Assembly (NCBI GenBank): GCA_026707665.1
Contig: JAPOWK010000039.1
Coordinates: 1-64,000, forward strand
Length of the DNA stretch: 64,000 nucleotides
Direction: 5' to 3'
DNA from: Chloroflexota bacterium
GTDB taxonomy: Bacteria > Chloroflexota > Anaerolineae > Aggregatilineales > Phototrophicaceae
Part shown: in pieces, positions 31,887-41,384 of the stretch
Position numbering within the stretch: position 1 is the stretch's first letter
How the letters are laid out: every line of letters begins with the position of its first letter
The notes under the pieces: model-generated
Database searches by the model: none
Told to the model about the DNA's origin: nothing
The model's input: only the letters and a program-made list of their open reading frames with translations
Position numbers and translations under genes: made by a program

Positions 31887-33406
31887 CCGCACCGGGCAGA
31901 ATCCTGTTCTGCATCGCCTGCCTGCTGGGGTGCGTCTCCACAATAGTCGCGCAAGATACCGTGTTGCGGGTCGGCAGCACGGTCGAAGGCGCGTTAGCCG
32001 CCGGCGAAACTCATCGCTATTCTCTGACGGCGCTTGAACTGTCGCTGCTTTCCTTCCGCGTCGAATCGCTGAGCGACGGTCTCGACCCGCTGCTGGAGAT
32101 CTACGATCACGCGGGACGGCTGGTGGTAAGCAACGATGATTACGATCATCCCGCCGAGCGAGACGCGGCGATTCAAGCCTTTGTCATGCCGAGGACTTCG
32201 ACCTTTGCCATCGTGGTGCGCGCCTTTGACGACAGCGCCGGCGCTTATCGGCTTCATGTGCTGCCCGGTTACGATCGCCTGATATTGCGCGAGGCGCCGG
32301 TCGATAGCGCGAATTGGGAAATTGTTTACAGTGATACGGCGGTCAACGTTTCCGAATCCAGCGCCTTCGCCTTGGATATGCGGGGGCTGGCGCAGTCGGC
32401 GGGCTTGGTCGGCTTGCATCTCCCGATCGAAAATGAGTTGTACTTCGAAATCGCGTTTGGCCAAGTGAGTTCGCCCGCTGTTTGGCAAGTCGGTCTACTT
32501 TTCCGTTATCTGTCGCCGAGCAAATACCATCGCCTGCTGCTGAGCAAACGTGGCTTCTGGCGCGTGGATCGTGTAGACGGCGAAGAAATTACGCCATTGC
32601 GCAAGTGGACTGCCCATCCGGCGATCCGTCCGGGGGAAGGGGAATTCCGGCTGGGCGTATTGGTCAGCGGCGGGCACTTTGACGTTGTATACAATGGCCA
32701 GGTCGTGGGCTCGGCTTGGGATCGGGCGCCGCTGAAGCCCGGCAGCTTGGGCGTCGCGCTGATGACGGACGAGCGCATCGGCGGCGCCGTGTCATTGGTC
32801 TTGGCGGAGACCTTGGTGACAGCGCCGACCCGCATCGGCGAGCGCCTGATCTTCCCCCCGCGTTTAGTGGCCCGGGGCTACTACGCGATGGCGAGTACGC
32901 TGGCTCGTCAGCAACTCGTTCCGGTCGGCGGCGAAATCAAGCTTGCTGTGCCGGAAAGTTCGGTCAGGCGCGCGCGCGCTGGCATATCGCGATTGCCAAT
33001 CGCTTCCAATTTCAGCTTCGCTCAGTTTGCCATCGGCGCGTCGCTGACACTTGATGTGCGCTCGGCACAGAACGGCGGCTGCGGACTGTATTTCCATTAC
33101 AACGATGACGACAATTACACCCTGGCTTATGTCACCAGCCATGGTGATTATGGGGTCTCTCGCCGCACGGTCGCTGGATTCGAGCCCGGCATATACGGGA
33201 ATCAGGGCGTGGCGGACGGGGAGGATCATGAGTTGCTGGTCATCGTCGGCGACGAGACCATTCGCTACTATCTCGACGAGCGATATGTCGGCACACTCGA
33301 CAGCATTCCACGGATCGGAGGCGTCGGCATTGCGGCGGTAAATTACGATGAGGTGAGAACCGGCTGCCTGTTCGACGATCTCTGGCTGCTGAGCCTGGAC
33401 GACTGA
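31883..33406 (+). CDS. Secreted protein with PPC-like and lectin/LamG-like domains
   Basis: 507 residues. A signal peptide ends at about residue 24 (VSTIVAQ). The next 110 residues resemble a bacterial pre-peptidase C-terminal (PPC) domain: GSTVEGALAAGETHRYSLTA, DPLLEIYDHAGRLVVSNDDYD. Two later segments (about 145-310 and 330-505) look like concanavalin/LamG or DUF1080-type beta sandwiches: GCGLYFHYNDDDNYTLAYV and YYLDERYVGTL. No catalytic residues stand out, so a carbohydrate-binding or structural role is likely. It is coupled to the upstream membrane-protein gene through an ATGA overlap. Confidence 0.7.
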   Translation: MTAPGRILFCIACLLGCVSTIVAQDTVLRVGSTVEGALAAGETHRYSLTALELSLLSFRVESLSDGLDPLLEIYDHAGRLVVSNDDYDHPAERDAAIQAFVMPRTSTFAIVVRAFDDSAGAYRLHVLPGYDRLILREAPVDSANWEIVYSDTAVNVSESSAFALDMRGLAQSAGLVGLHLPIENELYFEIAFGQVSSPAVWQVGLLFRYLSPSKYHRLLLSKRGFWRVDRVDGEEITPLRKWTAHPAIRPGEGEFRLGVLVSGGHFDVVYNGQVVGSAWDRAPLKPGSLGVALMTDERIGGAVSLVLAETLVTAPTRIGERLIFPPRLVARGYYAMASTLARQQLVPVGGEIKLAVPESSVRRARAGISRLPIASNFSFAQFAIGASLTLDVRSAQNGGCGLYFHYNDDDNYTLAYVTSHGDYGVSRRTVAGFEPGIYGNQGVADGEDHELLVIVGDETIRYYLDERYVGTLDSIPRIGGVGIAAVNYDEVRTGCLFDDLWLLSLDD

Positions 33407-33527
33407 CCAAAGGCGTGCCCCGTTCCGCGCGTTGTCCGGGCGATTGTTGAATCCCCCGCCTCTCAGCGATCTGCAGACTCACGCGCGAAAATGCCGCCGC
33501 CCTCGCCCAAGAAACTAGGAAATCAAC

Positions 33528-33548
33528 GGGCGACCCAATGAGTCGCCC
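33528..33548. terminator. Hairpin between convergent genes
   Basis: A 7-bp stem GGGCGAC / GTCGCCC with a 7-base loop lies between the secreted protein (ends 33406, plus) and the glycoside hydrolase (ends 33576, minus). It could end transcription from both sides, but neither strand has a clear T-tract. Confidence 0.45.
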
Positions 33549-33575
33549 TTATAGATCTTGATTGGTTGTAAGCCG

Positions 33576-35036
33576 CTAGCCGCCCATTGCCGCTCGCAGC
33601 GCGCCGCAAGCGGGGCAAGCGCCGCCGGGACGAATGATCGCGTAGCCGGCTTGTGGGTCGCCCCCCCATGCGGTAAAGTTCACATTCCAGACGATCAGCA
33701 TGTTCACATAACCCGAGCCGCGCGCTACATTGACTGCGTCCGCTAACCAAGCGGCTTGTTCCGCCAGTGTATTGCCCGAAGCCCATGCGAATCTGCTTGG
33801 AAGTCCGCCAAGACCATCGCCGGTAAGATAACCCAGTTCAGTGAAGCAGAGCGGCTTCGAGGGGAAGGCGCTGCGGTACACCTGCATCATACTCGGCAAG
33901 TACCAGGAATAATGCCCTGAACTGCCCACTGGCGCCCCGCTGGTGGCATTCGGTGGTACGGCGCCAGCATTGTAGTGGACGCCGACGCAATCCATATAGT
34001 TGGCAGCTCCTGCTTGCGCCATTTGCGCGACGAACACGTTGTCGTTACAGCCTCCTGCCTCGCAACCAGTTCCGGAGAATCCTGTCGGCGCGGGCGCCCC
34101 GCTAACGACAATTGTTGCTGGATTGGCTGCTTTTATGGCCTGGTAGGCTGCTTGCAGAAGTCGCGTATAGCTTGCGCCATTTATCTGACCGCTGGGCCAC
34201 TCGTGCTGGATGTTTGGTTCGTTCCAAACCTCGATAGCATCAGCGCCTTGGCCCGCCAAGTGAGCAACATACTGAGCAAATTCAGCAACGTAGCCTTCAA
34301 AGTTGTCGCGCAACCGGTCTTTGCTGCCGAGTGCGCCCAGCAAGACCTTGAATCCCTGACCGTGGGCTGCTGGTATAATGCCGGCGCCGTCGGAAATTCC
34401 ATGCGTCACTTGCTTCTTGACCCAGGTCATGCCCGCTTGTCTCATAGCATTGATCGCCCCGCCGTCGAAACCGGCAACATGGCCGCCAAGAGCAAAGCCG
34501 CCGACATTGGCTGTGCTGGCGATCGGCGCGACGGCGACCGTCTGGCTCTCAGCCGGCTGCGCCGCTGTTTCCGCAGCCGCTTCAGGCGCGGGCGCCGGCG
34601 GAGGCACCGGTGTCGGTTCCGGCGCATACTGAGGCGGGATGCGGACTTCGTCGCAAATCACCGATTGCGCCAGGTCATAGCTGACGCGAGCTTGATACTC
34701 CTTGCCGGAGGCATCTAGCAAGCTATAGGTCCAGCCAAAGAGAATGGTTGCGCGTTTGCGCGCAAAAGGTATCCCGGAGGCGCAGCTGTCGATGCCGAAA
34801 GCGCCATACAGCCGCACGCTCGCCTCGCTGCTCCAATTGTCTTCGTAAAAGCGCCAGCGAACGAGCCGCAGCGGCTCGCCACGCTCTTCTTCTACGATTT
34901 CTCTGGCAACTGCCAAACCCTGCATGACCGGGCTGTCTTGTGTCAACGCCGACGACGCGACCAGCAGCACTGCCATTGAAAGCAAGAGAAATGTCAATAT
35001 CCGACGGGCATCTACCCCAGCATCTTGCAGCCGCAT
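33576..35036 (-). CDS. Secreted glycoside hydrolase, clan GH-A-like TIM barrel
   Basis: 486 residues. A signal peptide or membrane anchor (about 12-32) is followed by a beta-rich domain (about 35-140), a Pro/Ala linker (PEPTPVPPPAPAPE), and a barrel from about residue 180. The general acid/base is the Glu of DAIEVWNEPNIQHEWP (the NEP motif after beta4), and the candidate nucleophile is the Glu of LCFTELGYLTGDG (beta7). The layout fits GH39/GH5-like families acting on extracellular polysaccharide; the substrate is not readable. GGAAACCT precedes the ATG. It is read alone, convergent with the secreted PPC protein. Confidence 0.8.
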   Translation of the reverse strand: MRLQDAGVDARRILTFLLLSMAVLLVASSALTQDSPVMQGLAVAREIVEEERGEPLRLVRWRFYEDNWSSEASVRLYGAFGIDSCASGIPFARKRATILFGWTYSLLDASGKEYQARVSYDLAQSVICDEVRIPPQYAPEPTPVPPPAPAPEAAAETAAQPAESQTVAVAPIASTANVGGFALGGHVAGFDGGAINAMRQAGMTWVKKQVTHGISDGAGIIPAAHGQGFKVLLGALGSKDRLRDNFEGYVAEFAQYVAHLAGQGADAIEVWNEPNIQHEWPSGQINGASYTRLLQAAYQAIKAANPATIVVSGAPAPTGFSGTGCEAGGCNDNVFVAQMAQAGAANYMDCVGVHYNAGAVPPNATSGAPVGSSGHYSWYLPSMMQVYRSAFPSKPLCFTELGYLTGDGLGGLPSRFAWASGNTLAEQAAWLADAVNVARGSGYVNMLIVWNVNFTAWGGDPQAGYAIIRPGGACPACGALRAAMGG

Positions 35037-35130
35037 AGGTTTCCTCTTCTATCTAAGCACGAACATTTGCTGAAAGCATAGCGAACTTAATCAAGTTTAC
35101 CATAGCTCGCTTCCCAGCGTCGGTATTTCG

Positions 35131-36750
35131 TCAGCCAACAATGTTGCGAAATAATTGTGCTGATGCGGACGCCTCATCACGCGGCAGCGTGAAGAAAAAT
35201 GTCGAGCCGCTGCCGACCTGGCTTTTCACCGAGATATTGCCGCCATGCGCTTCGACAATCGCTTTGACCAGGTAGAGGCCGAGGCCCGTGCCGTAGGTTC
35301 GGCTCGTCAGCTTGTCGTCGACTCGATAGAAGCGCTCGAAGACTTTATCGATCTGGTCTTTCGCGATGCCGGCGCCTTCATCGCGCACAAAGACGGTCAC
35401 GCTCTTTTCGGTGAAGCGCCCGCCAACGGTTATGGTCGAATCTTCGGGCGAGTACTTGATGGCGTTGGTCAAAAGATTCTCAATAACCTGACGCAAGCGC
35501 ATTTCGTCACCCGGAATCAGGGGGAAGTTGTCTGAGAAGCTGAGTACGATTCGGTGATTGGTTTGGCTCTGCAGCCGGGCGACGGAACGCGCGGCGACGG
35601 ACCGGAGATCAGTGTCGGCAAGGTGCAGCCGCAGCTCGCGCGCTGCTTGGATTTTGCTAGCGGTCAGCAAATCTTCGACCAGATCGGTCAGTCGGTCAGC
35701 TTCGTCTTCGATGATCGCCATGTTCTCACGGATGACGCTGCTATCCCATTCCACATCGTCGCGGCCAAGTGTGCTGGCGTAGCCTTTGATGATTGCGATC
35801 GGCGTGCGCAACTCGTGGTGCACGGTGGAGACGAAAACGGACTGCATCTCCTGCGCCTTGCGGAAGTTGGTTATATCGCGGACGTTGGCGATAATGCTTT
35901 CGAGGCGCCCGTCGGCGGTCAGAAGCGGGGCATAGGTAATACCGATGCTGATCTTCATACCATCGCGCCGCAGCAGGTCGCCTTCGACGGTGATTGAATC
36001 GGGGCGCCCGTCGGCTGAGTATGCCTGCGCCCAACCGGCGTCCAGCGCGTCTTCAATATCGGGACCCTCCAAACTGTCCCAAACGATGACATCGCCTTTG
36101 GGACGGTCAATGGCGTCCACGGGGCGCCAACCCGTCATTCGCTCAAAGGCGAGGTTCACTTGCTGGATCGTGAGATCGGGATTCAGAATGAAGACGCCGT
36201 CGCCGCTGTTGTTCAGGATCGCTTCCAACCGCTGATGTTCCTGGTTGATTTCGCCATAAAGTTGCGCGTTGTTGACGGCGATGGCGGCTTGATCGGCGAA
36301 GCTCTGCAGCGTATTCAGATCCTCGGGCGTGATGCCGGTCTGATACGAGCGAAAGACGATGAGCAGTCCTAGAGGATTCTGGGCGAAGACAAGCGGCATA
36401 GCGATCGACTGCGCCAGGCGAGGATCAATGACATCGGCCATTTCACGCAGTTTGCTATTCAGAAATTCGCGGCTGAAACCGCCGGCCTCTTGCGGGTTCA
36501 TCAGTTCTTGCAGCTTGTCATTGAGCTTTGGCACATCGCCAGCCGCGATGCCACTGTAGGCGCGCACCGAGAATAAGCCGTCATGCTTGTCGCTTAAGGC
36601 AACCACGCCGACGCGACCGGCCAGCATGACCAGCGAGGCATGCAATACGCGCCGCAGCACCTCGCCAAGGTCGAGCTGAGCGGTGATGGCGCGGGTAATC
36701 TCCAGCAGAAAGTCGCGCTGCTGCGTTCGAAGGTCAGGTCGCATCAACAT
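35131..36750 (-). CDS. Sensor histidine kinase (GAF-PAS-HisKA-HATPase)
   Basis: 539 residues without membrane spans, so a cytoplasmic sensor. A GAF domain lies at about 10-165, then PAS with PAC (about 175-295, LEAILNNSGDGVFILNPDL). The HisKA motif is STVHHELRTPIAIIKGYAS with His312. The HATPase follows: N box ENLLTNAIKYSP, G1 VRDEGAGI, G2 TGLGLYLVKAIV. It autophosphorylates and passes phosphate to a partner regulator that is not adjacent. The atypical regulator at 22.8 kb lacks an Asp and is an unlikely partner. An extended -10 lies so close to the ATG that the message may be leaderless. Confidence 0.93.
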   Translation of the reverse strand: MLMRPDLRTQQRDFLLEITRAITAQLDLGEVLRRVLHASLVMLAGRVGVVALSDKHDGLFSVRAYSGIAAGDVPKLNDKLQELMNPQEAGGFSREFLNSKLREMADVIDPRLAQSIAMPLVFAQNPLGLLIVFRSYQTGITPEDLNTLQSFADQAAIAVNNAQLYGEINQEHQRLEAILNNSGDGVFILNPDLTIQQVNLAFERMTGWRPVDAIDRPKGDVIVWDSLEGPDIEDALDAGWAQAYSADGRPDSITVEGDLLRRDGMKISIGITYAPLLTADGRLESIIANVRDITNFRKAQEMQSVFVSTVHHELRTPIAIIKGYASTLGRDDVEWDSSVIRENMAIIEDEADRLTDLVEDLLTASKIQAARELRLHLADTDLRSVAARSVARLQSQTNHRIVLSFSDNFPLIPGDEMRLRQVIENLLTNAIKYSPEDSTITVGGRFTEKSVTVFVRDEGAGIAKDQIDKVFERFYRVDDKLTSRTYGTGLGLYLVKAIVEAHGGNISVKSQVGSGSTFFFTLPRDEASASAQLFRNIVG

Positions 36751-36756
36751 AGTTCG

Positions 36757-36765
36757 ATTGTATCA
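36757..36765 (-). promoter_or_regulatory. Extended -10 element at the histidine kinase start
   Basis: On the minus strand TGATACAAT ends 6 bases before the ATG at 36750. Transcription would begin at or next to the start codon. No clear -35 is seen. Confidence 0.4.
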
Positions 36766-36817
36766 CGCCAGAGAATGGTCATGATTGTTGCGGGACGGAC
36801 CTGTGCCCACAATCAGC

Positions 36818-37795
36818 TCAGAAACGCTGGTCCAGCTCGCTGATGTCCAGGTTGCCGCCGTCAGTCGCCACCAGCGCGGCCGCCCCGACAAGAGCCACGT
36901 CATCGCCCAAAGCCGATTGCTCAATCCTCAGGTGTTCGATGTAGGCTTCATCCATCACGTGCGCGCGCGCTGTCTCCCGCATCGGCGCGAACAGTAGGTC
37001 GCCGGTTTTGCTGACGCCGCCGCCTATGACAACGACCTCGGGATTGAACAGGTGCAAGATGGAAACGATGCCCAAGCCGATGATGCGGCCCGCATAAGCC
37101 AGTTGCGCGATCGCTAATTGGTCGCCGGCCGCGGCTGCTATCCCAACCGCTTTGGCGTCAATGCGGTTCAGATCGCCATTGACAATGTCCAAAACCTTGG
37201 ACTTGGCGCCTTCCTGAATCGCGCGCTTGGCGCGGCGCGCAATCTCGGGTCCCGCCGCTTCCAGCTCGACCGAGGACACCGTGCCGTTTTCAAGGACGAT
37301 GGGAATATGACCGAATTCAGCCGCCAGACCTTCGCGCCCCAACAGCAGCTTGCCATCACAGATGATGCCGGCGCCAATGCCGGTGCTGACGGTGATATAG
37401 ACCACATGACGGCAGCCTTGAGCGGCGCCCTTGAAGGCTTCCGCGAGGGCGGCCACGTTGGCGTCATTGCCGATAAACACGGGCACGTGAAACTCCGTCT
37501 CCATGATGTCGCGCAGCGGCACATCAAGCCAGCCGTGCAGATTCGGCGGCGCGACAATGACGCCCGTGAAGGGATTCAGCGGACCTGGCGACGAGATCCC
37601 AATGCCTAGGATTTCATCGCGGCGGGCTGGCCTAACTTTGCGTACAAAGGTTTTCATGCGCTCAATTGTAGGCTGCACGCCTAAGTGAGCTAGAGTCAGC
37701 GTGTTCTCGCGCTGCAGCAAATTAAGATCGAGGTCATAGCGGGCGGTACGAATTTGTGTCCCGCCCAAATCGACGGCGATAATCTGGTTTGGCAC
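36818..37795 (-). CDS. ROK-family sugar kinase lacking the zinc motif
   Basis: 325 residues. The ATP phosphate loop is AVDLGGTQIRTARYD; the catalytic Asp lies in FIGNDANVAALAEA (Asp111); VSTGIGAGIICDGKLL and VVIGGGVSKTGDLLF are family features. EFGHIPIV (His163) is present, but the following CxCGxxGCxE zinc site is replaced by LENGTVSSVELEAAG with no cysteine. It probably phosphorylates glucose or another hexose in the cytoplasm, which would suit a supply of hexose phosphate, though zinc-free ROK proteins can differ in substrate. The ATG is at 37795, with GAGGAAC upstream. Confidence 0.88.
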   Translation of the reverse strand: MPNQIIAVDLGGTQIRTARYDLDLNLLQRENTLTLAHLGVQPTIERMKTFVRKVRPARRDEILGIGISSPGPLNPFTGVIVAPPNLHGWLDVPLRDIMETEFHVPVFIGNDANVAALAEAFKGAAQGCRHVVYITVSTGIGAGIICDGKLLLGREGLAAEFGHIPIVLENGTVSSVELEAAGPEIARRAKRAIQEGAKSKVLDIVNGDLNRIDAKAVGIAAAAGDQLAIAQLAYAGRIIGLGIVSILHLFNPEVVVIGGGVSKTGDLLFAPMRETARAHVMDEAYIEHLRIEQSALGDDVALVGAAALVATDGGNLDISELDQRF

Positions 37796-37899
37796 GATGC
37801 ATGTTCCTCGTTTACACGCATTCCAAGTTGGCTGTTATCGCGCGGTCTTGTTGCGAAACGTTACGCAAGATGCCCGAACGCCAAGCTCAACCAGGCAGC

Positions 37900-37928
37900 T
37901 TGTAGGTGATAATTGACGCTGCTACAAT
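37900..37928 (+). promoter_or_regulatory. Promoter of mutS
   Basis: TTGTAG and TACAAT are separated by 17 bases. Transcription would start near 37935, about 48 bases before the ATG at 37983. Confidence 0.5.
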
Positions 37929-37982
37929 AACATAGATTGAGTTGATAGATAAGCTCGTTGACTGCGCTGGCAGGGTCTCGTG

Positions 37983-40586
37983 ATGGCTCGTGTAACGCCC
38001 ATGCGGCGGCAATATCTGGAAATCAAGAGTGAATATCCCGATTGCATCCTGATGTTCCGCATGGGGGATTTCTACGAGATGTTCGACGAGGATGCCGAAG
38101 TGGCCGCGCGCGAGTTGGACATTACGCTGACGTCGCGCGCGCATCGCAAGGGTGGCGAGAAGATCCCGATGGCGGGCGTACCTTATCATTCTGTGGATGG
38201 CTATATCGCCAAATTGATCGAGAAGGGCTTTCATGTCGCCGTTTGCGATCAAGTGACGGAGCCAACGGGCCGGGGCATCGTCGAGCGCGAGGTGACGCGC
38301 GTCATGACGCCGGGCACTGTCGTTGAACCGGCATTGCTGGAGGAGGGCCGTGCCAATTATCTGATGGGTATCTTGCCGGTCGGCGATGTTGAATCGGGCG
38401 AGTGGAATCGGGCCGGCATCGCCTTCGCCGACATTTCCACCGGGGAATTCAGCGCGACCCAGATCAGCGGCGCCGATGTCGGAATGCGAGTGTTTGAAGA
38501 GCTTTCAAGGCTGGAACCGCGCGAAGTCATCATGCCGGAGAGTTGGGTAGAGCGAGGAGTGACCTTGCCCGACGGCATCCATCTGAGCGCAGCCCAGGAT
38601 TGGACCTTCGAATTCGCGGGCGCTGAGCAACTCCTCTGTGATCACTTTCGCGTGGCGACGCTTGATGGCTTCGGCTTGAAAGACAGCCAGGACGCGGTGT
38701 CAGCCGCCGGAGGCATCCTTCAGTATATGCGGACGTCCCAAAAGCAATCGCTTGAGCAGTTGACGACGATTCGTTCCTACTCAACGGACGCCTTCATGGT
38801 CTTGGATCCATTCACGCGGCGCAATCTCGAGCTGGTATCGACGATCCGCCAGGGCAAGACCAAGGGCAGCTTGCTCGGTATTCTCGACCGGACGGTGACC
38901 GCGATGGGCGCGCGGCTGCTGCGCGATTGGCTAAGCCAACCGCTGCTTGAGATTAGCCGCTTGAACGCGCGGCTGAACGCGGTCGAAGCATTGGCGGCGG
39001 GCGATATCCTCCGTGAGGAGCTGACGGCAGAGCTCAAGCGAGTCGGTGATATTGAACGGCTCACACAGCGCATTGTCTTGGGTAAAGCGGGACCGCGCGA
39101 TCTGATCGGCTTGAAGCAGGCCCTGGCGGCCGTGCCGCGACTGCGCGAATTGATCAGCGAGCAGGGCAGCCTGAGCGCGATTGTGGAACGTCTCGATCCC
39201 TGCGAGGATGTCTACAGTCTCATATTGACTGGGGTCAATGATGATCCGCCGGCGACTTTGAATACAATCGGTTCAATTCGCCCTGGATACTCGACGGAAT
39301 TGGATGACATTATGTCGTCGTCACAAGACGCCCGCGATTGGATCGCCAACCTCGAGTCCCATGAAAGGCGCCGCACCGGGATCGCCAGCATCAAAGTGAG
39401 TTATAACAAGGTCTTTGGCTATTATATTGAAGTGACAAATGCGCATGCCGACAAAGTGCCCGATGATTATGTGCGCAAGCAGACCTTGGTGAATGCCGAG
39501 CGATATATCACGCCAGAACTGAAAGAATACGAATCGCGCGTGCTCAACGCTGAGGAAGAGATCCTGGCAGCCGAGCGTGAACTTTTCGCGGATATCTGTC
39601 GGCAGATTGGCGCGGATCAATTGAGCTTGCGGCGGACGGCGCGCGCCGTCGCTCATTTGGACGCGTTTCTGTCACTGGCGACCGTGGCGGTCCGAGAAGG
39701 CTACACGCGCCCGCAACTGACCGAGGATACCATTCTCGATATTCAGGCGGGCCGTCATCCGGTGGTTGAGAAGCTCTTGGAGAGCTCGACGCGATATGTG
39801 CCGAATGACAGCCATCTTGATCTGGCATCGAGGATTCATATCATCACCGGCCCAAACATGTCGGGCAAATCCACCTATATTCGGCAGGTTGCAATCATCA
39901 CTCTGATGGCGCAGATTGGCAGCTTTGTACCGGCGGACTCGGCGACAATTGGCCTGGTTGATCGCATATTTGCTCGTATAGGCGCCCAGGACGAAATCCA
40001 CGCCGGGCAGAGCACCTTCATGGTCGAAATGGTCGAAACCGCGCGCTTGCTCTCCGGCAGTAGTCCGCGCAGTCTGCTCATCCTGGATGAGATCGGCCGA
40101 GGCACTTCCACCTACGACGGCCTGGCGATTGCGCGCGCCGTCATTGAATTTATCCACAACAATCCGCGGCTCAATTGCCGAACGCTGTTTGCGACGCATT
40201 ATCATGAGCTGACAGAACTGCCCAATATCCTTCCTCGCAGCGCCAACTTTAATGTGGCAGTGGCGGAGCACGGGGACGAAGTCGTCTTTCTGCATCGCGT
40301 ATTGCCGGGCGGCGCCGACCAAAGTTATGGCGTACACGTGGCGCAGCTGGCCGGTATGCCGCGCTCGGTGGTGGAGCGGGCGAGGGAATTGCTCTCCCAG
40401 CTGGAGGAGGGTGGCAGCGATTTCTCGCTCCTCAAACCAGCGCCACAGCATCAGCAGCTCAGTTTCTTTGATACGCCCGAAAACCCGGCGCTCGGCGCTT
40501 TGCGTTCCATGGAAGTGGATGGACTTAGTCCGCTGGAAGCATTGACCAAACTATACGAACTCAAACGGATGGTGGTGGAGGCCTAG
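37983..40586 (+). CDS. mutS: DNA mismatch repair protein MutS
   Basis: 867 residues. The mismatch-binding motif is FRMGDFYEMF near the N-terminus, followed by HRKGGEKIPMAGVPYHSV. The ABC-type ATPase shows Walker A GPNMSGKSTYIRQV, a signature DEIHAGQSTFMVEM and Walker B LLILDEIGRGTSTYDG, then ATHYHELTEL. It binds mismatches and starts repair. The length and C-terminal dimer region match MutS1. The ATG at 37983 is preferred to the GTG three bases earlier; GCAGGG lies upstream. mutL is not nearby. The sulfotransferase gene starts on the base after its stop. Confidence 0.97.
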   Translation: MARVTPMRRQYLEIKSEYPDCILMFRMGDFYEMFDEDAEVAARELDITLTSRAHRKGGEKIPMAGVPYHSVDGYIAKLIEKGFHVAVCDQVTEPTGRGIVEREVTRVMTPGTVVEPALLEEGRANYLMGILPVGDVESGEWNRAGIAFADISTGEFSATQISGADVGMRVFEELSRLEPREVIMPESWVERGVTLPDGIHLSAAQDWTFEFAGAEQLLCDHFRVATLDGFGLKDSQDAVSAAGGILQYMRTSQKQSLEQLTTIRSYSTDAFMVLDPFTRRNLELVSTIRQGKTKGSLLGILDRTVTAMGARLLRDWLSQPLLEISRLNARLNAVEALAAGDILREELTAELKRVGDIERLTQRIVLGKAGPRDLIGLKQALAAVPRLRELISEQGSLSAIVERLDPCEDVYSLILTGVNDDPPATLNTIGSIRPGYSTELDDIMSSSQDARDWIANLESHERRRTGIASIKVSYNKVFGYYIEVTNAHADKVPDDYVRKQTLVNAERYITPELKEYESRVLNAEEEILAAERELFADICRQIGADQLSLRRTARAVAHLDAFLSLATVAVREGYTRPQLTEDTILDIQAGRHPVVEKLLESSTRYVPNDSHLDLASRIHIITGPNMSGKSTYIRQVAIITLMAQIGSFVPADSATIGLVDRIFARIGAQDEIHAGQSTFMVEMVETARLLSGSSPRSLLILDEIGRGTSTYDGLAIARAVIEFIHNNPRLNCRTLFATHYHELTELPNILPRSANFNVAVAEHGDEVVFLHRVLPGGADQSYGVHVAQLAGMPRSVVERARELLSQLEEGGSDFSLLKPAPQHQQLSFFDTPENPALGALRSMEVDGLSPLEALTKLYELKRMVVEA

Positions 40587-41378
40587 GTGTTTTTCGCCAA
40601 TACCATCGTGATCGCCAGCCACCGTCGTTCCGGTATGCAGTGGACGATTGACGCGCTGAGGAACAATAGCCCGGACATCAACGACTCGTATATGTCGCTG
40701 GAGCAAATGGAAGCGGACCACGACGCCGCCGTTCCTTTGTCCAAGTTTCGCCGGCAGCTGCTCAATATGGATGGGCGTGTCTTGATCAGCGTGCACGATC
40801 TGCCGGCCGCCGATTCCTGGCAAGGCTTGGACCAGCGCCTGTTCGTGCGCGCCGTCTTGCAGCATTCGCCGACGATTTACGTGCATCGGGACGGTCGTGA
40901 TGTGATGGTTTCACTCTACTATTATATGCAGTCGTTCAGCGAGACGGTGCGTTATCAGACTTTCGCACAGTTTCTGCGCAGTGAAGTGGCGTTGAACGGC
41001 GAAGAATCGGCCTTGAGCCGCCCCGGTTATTGGGCGCATCATGTTCTTTCCTGGCTGCAAAAGGATAGCCTGCTGGCCCTATCCTATAGCGAGCTCGAGA
41101 CCGACTTTGAATCGACGTTGCGGAAGCTGGCCGCATTCCTCCAAGTCAGCCTCAACGATGGTTTGCGACCGCTCACCACCCCGGGTCCAAAGAATAGCGA
41201 GCCCATCCTTGACAATGTCTTGGGCAGACTAGGAGTCACGCGCCGGCGGGGCGCGGCGCCCGATCAAGCGCGCCTGGGCAAAAGTGGAGACTGGCGGAAG
41301 CTGTTCGACAAACGCGACCGCGACTTCTTCGCGCGAGAAGCGGGAGAAGCGATGCAGCAATTGGGTTACGCGAACTGA
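40587..41378 (+). CDS. PAPS-dependent sulfotransferase family protein
   Basis: 263 residues. The 5'-phosphosulfate loop is IASHRRSGMQWTIDAL, equivalent to the usual PKSGTTW. The 3'-phosphate site is YVHRDGRDVMVSLYYYMQSF. Both are hallmarks of the Sulfotransfer_1 fold, although the first loop is divergent. It would transfer sulfate from PAPS to a hydroxyl of a small molecule, sugar or lipid. The GTG start at 40587 directly abuts the mutS stop (TAG-GTG), and GGTGGAGG at the mutS end is its Shine-Dalgarno, so translation is coupled to mutS. Confidence 0.82.
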   Translation: MFFANTIVIASHRRSGMQWTIDALRNNSPDINDSYMSLEQMEADHDAAVPLSKFRRQLLNMDGRVLISVHDLPAADSWQGLDQRLFVRAVLQHSPTIYVHRDGRDVMVSLYYYMQSFSETVRYQTFAQFLRSEVALNGEESALSRPGYWAHHVLSWLQKDSLLALSYSELETDFESTLRKLAAFLQVSLNDGLRPLTTPGPKNSEPILDNVLGRLGVTRRRGAAPDQARLGKSGDWRKLFDKRDRDFFAREAGEAMQQLGYAN

Positions 41379-41384
41379 TTTCAG

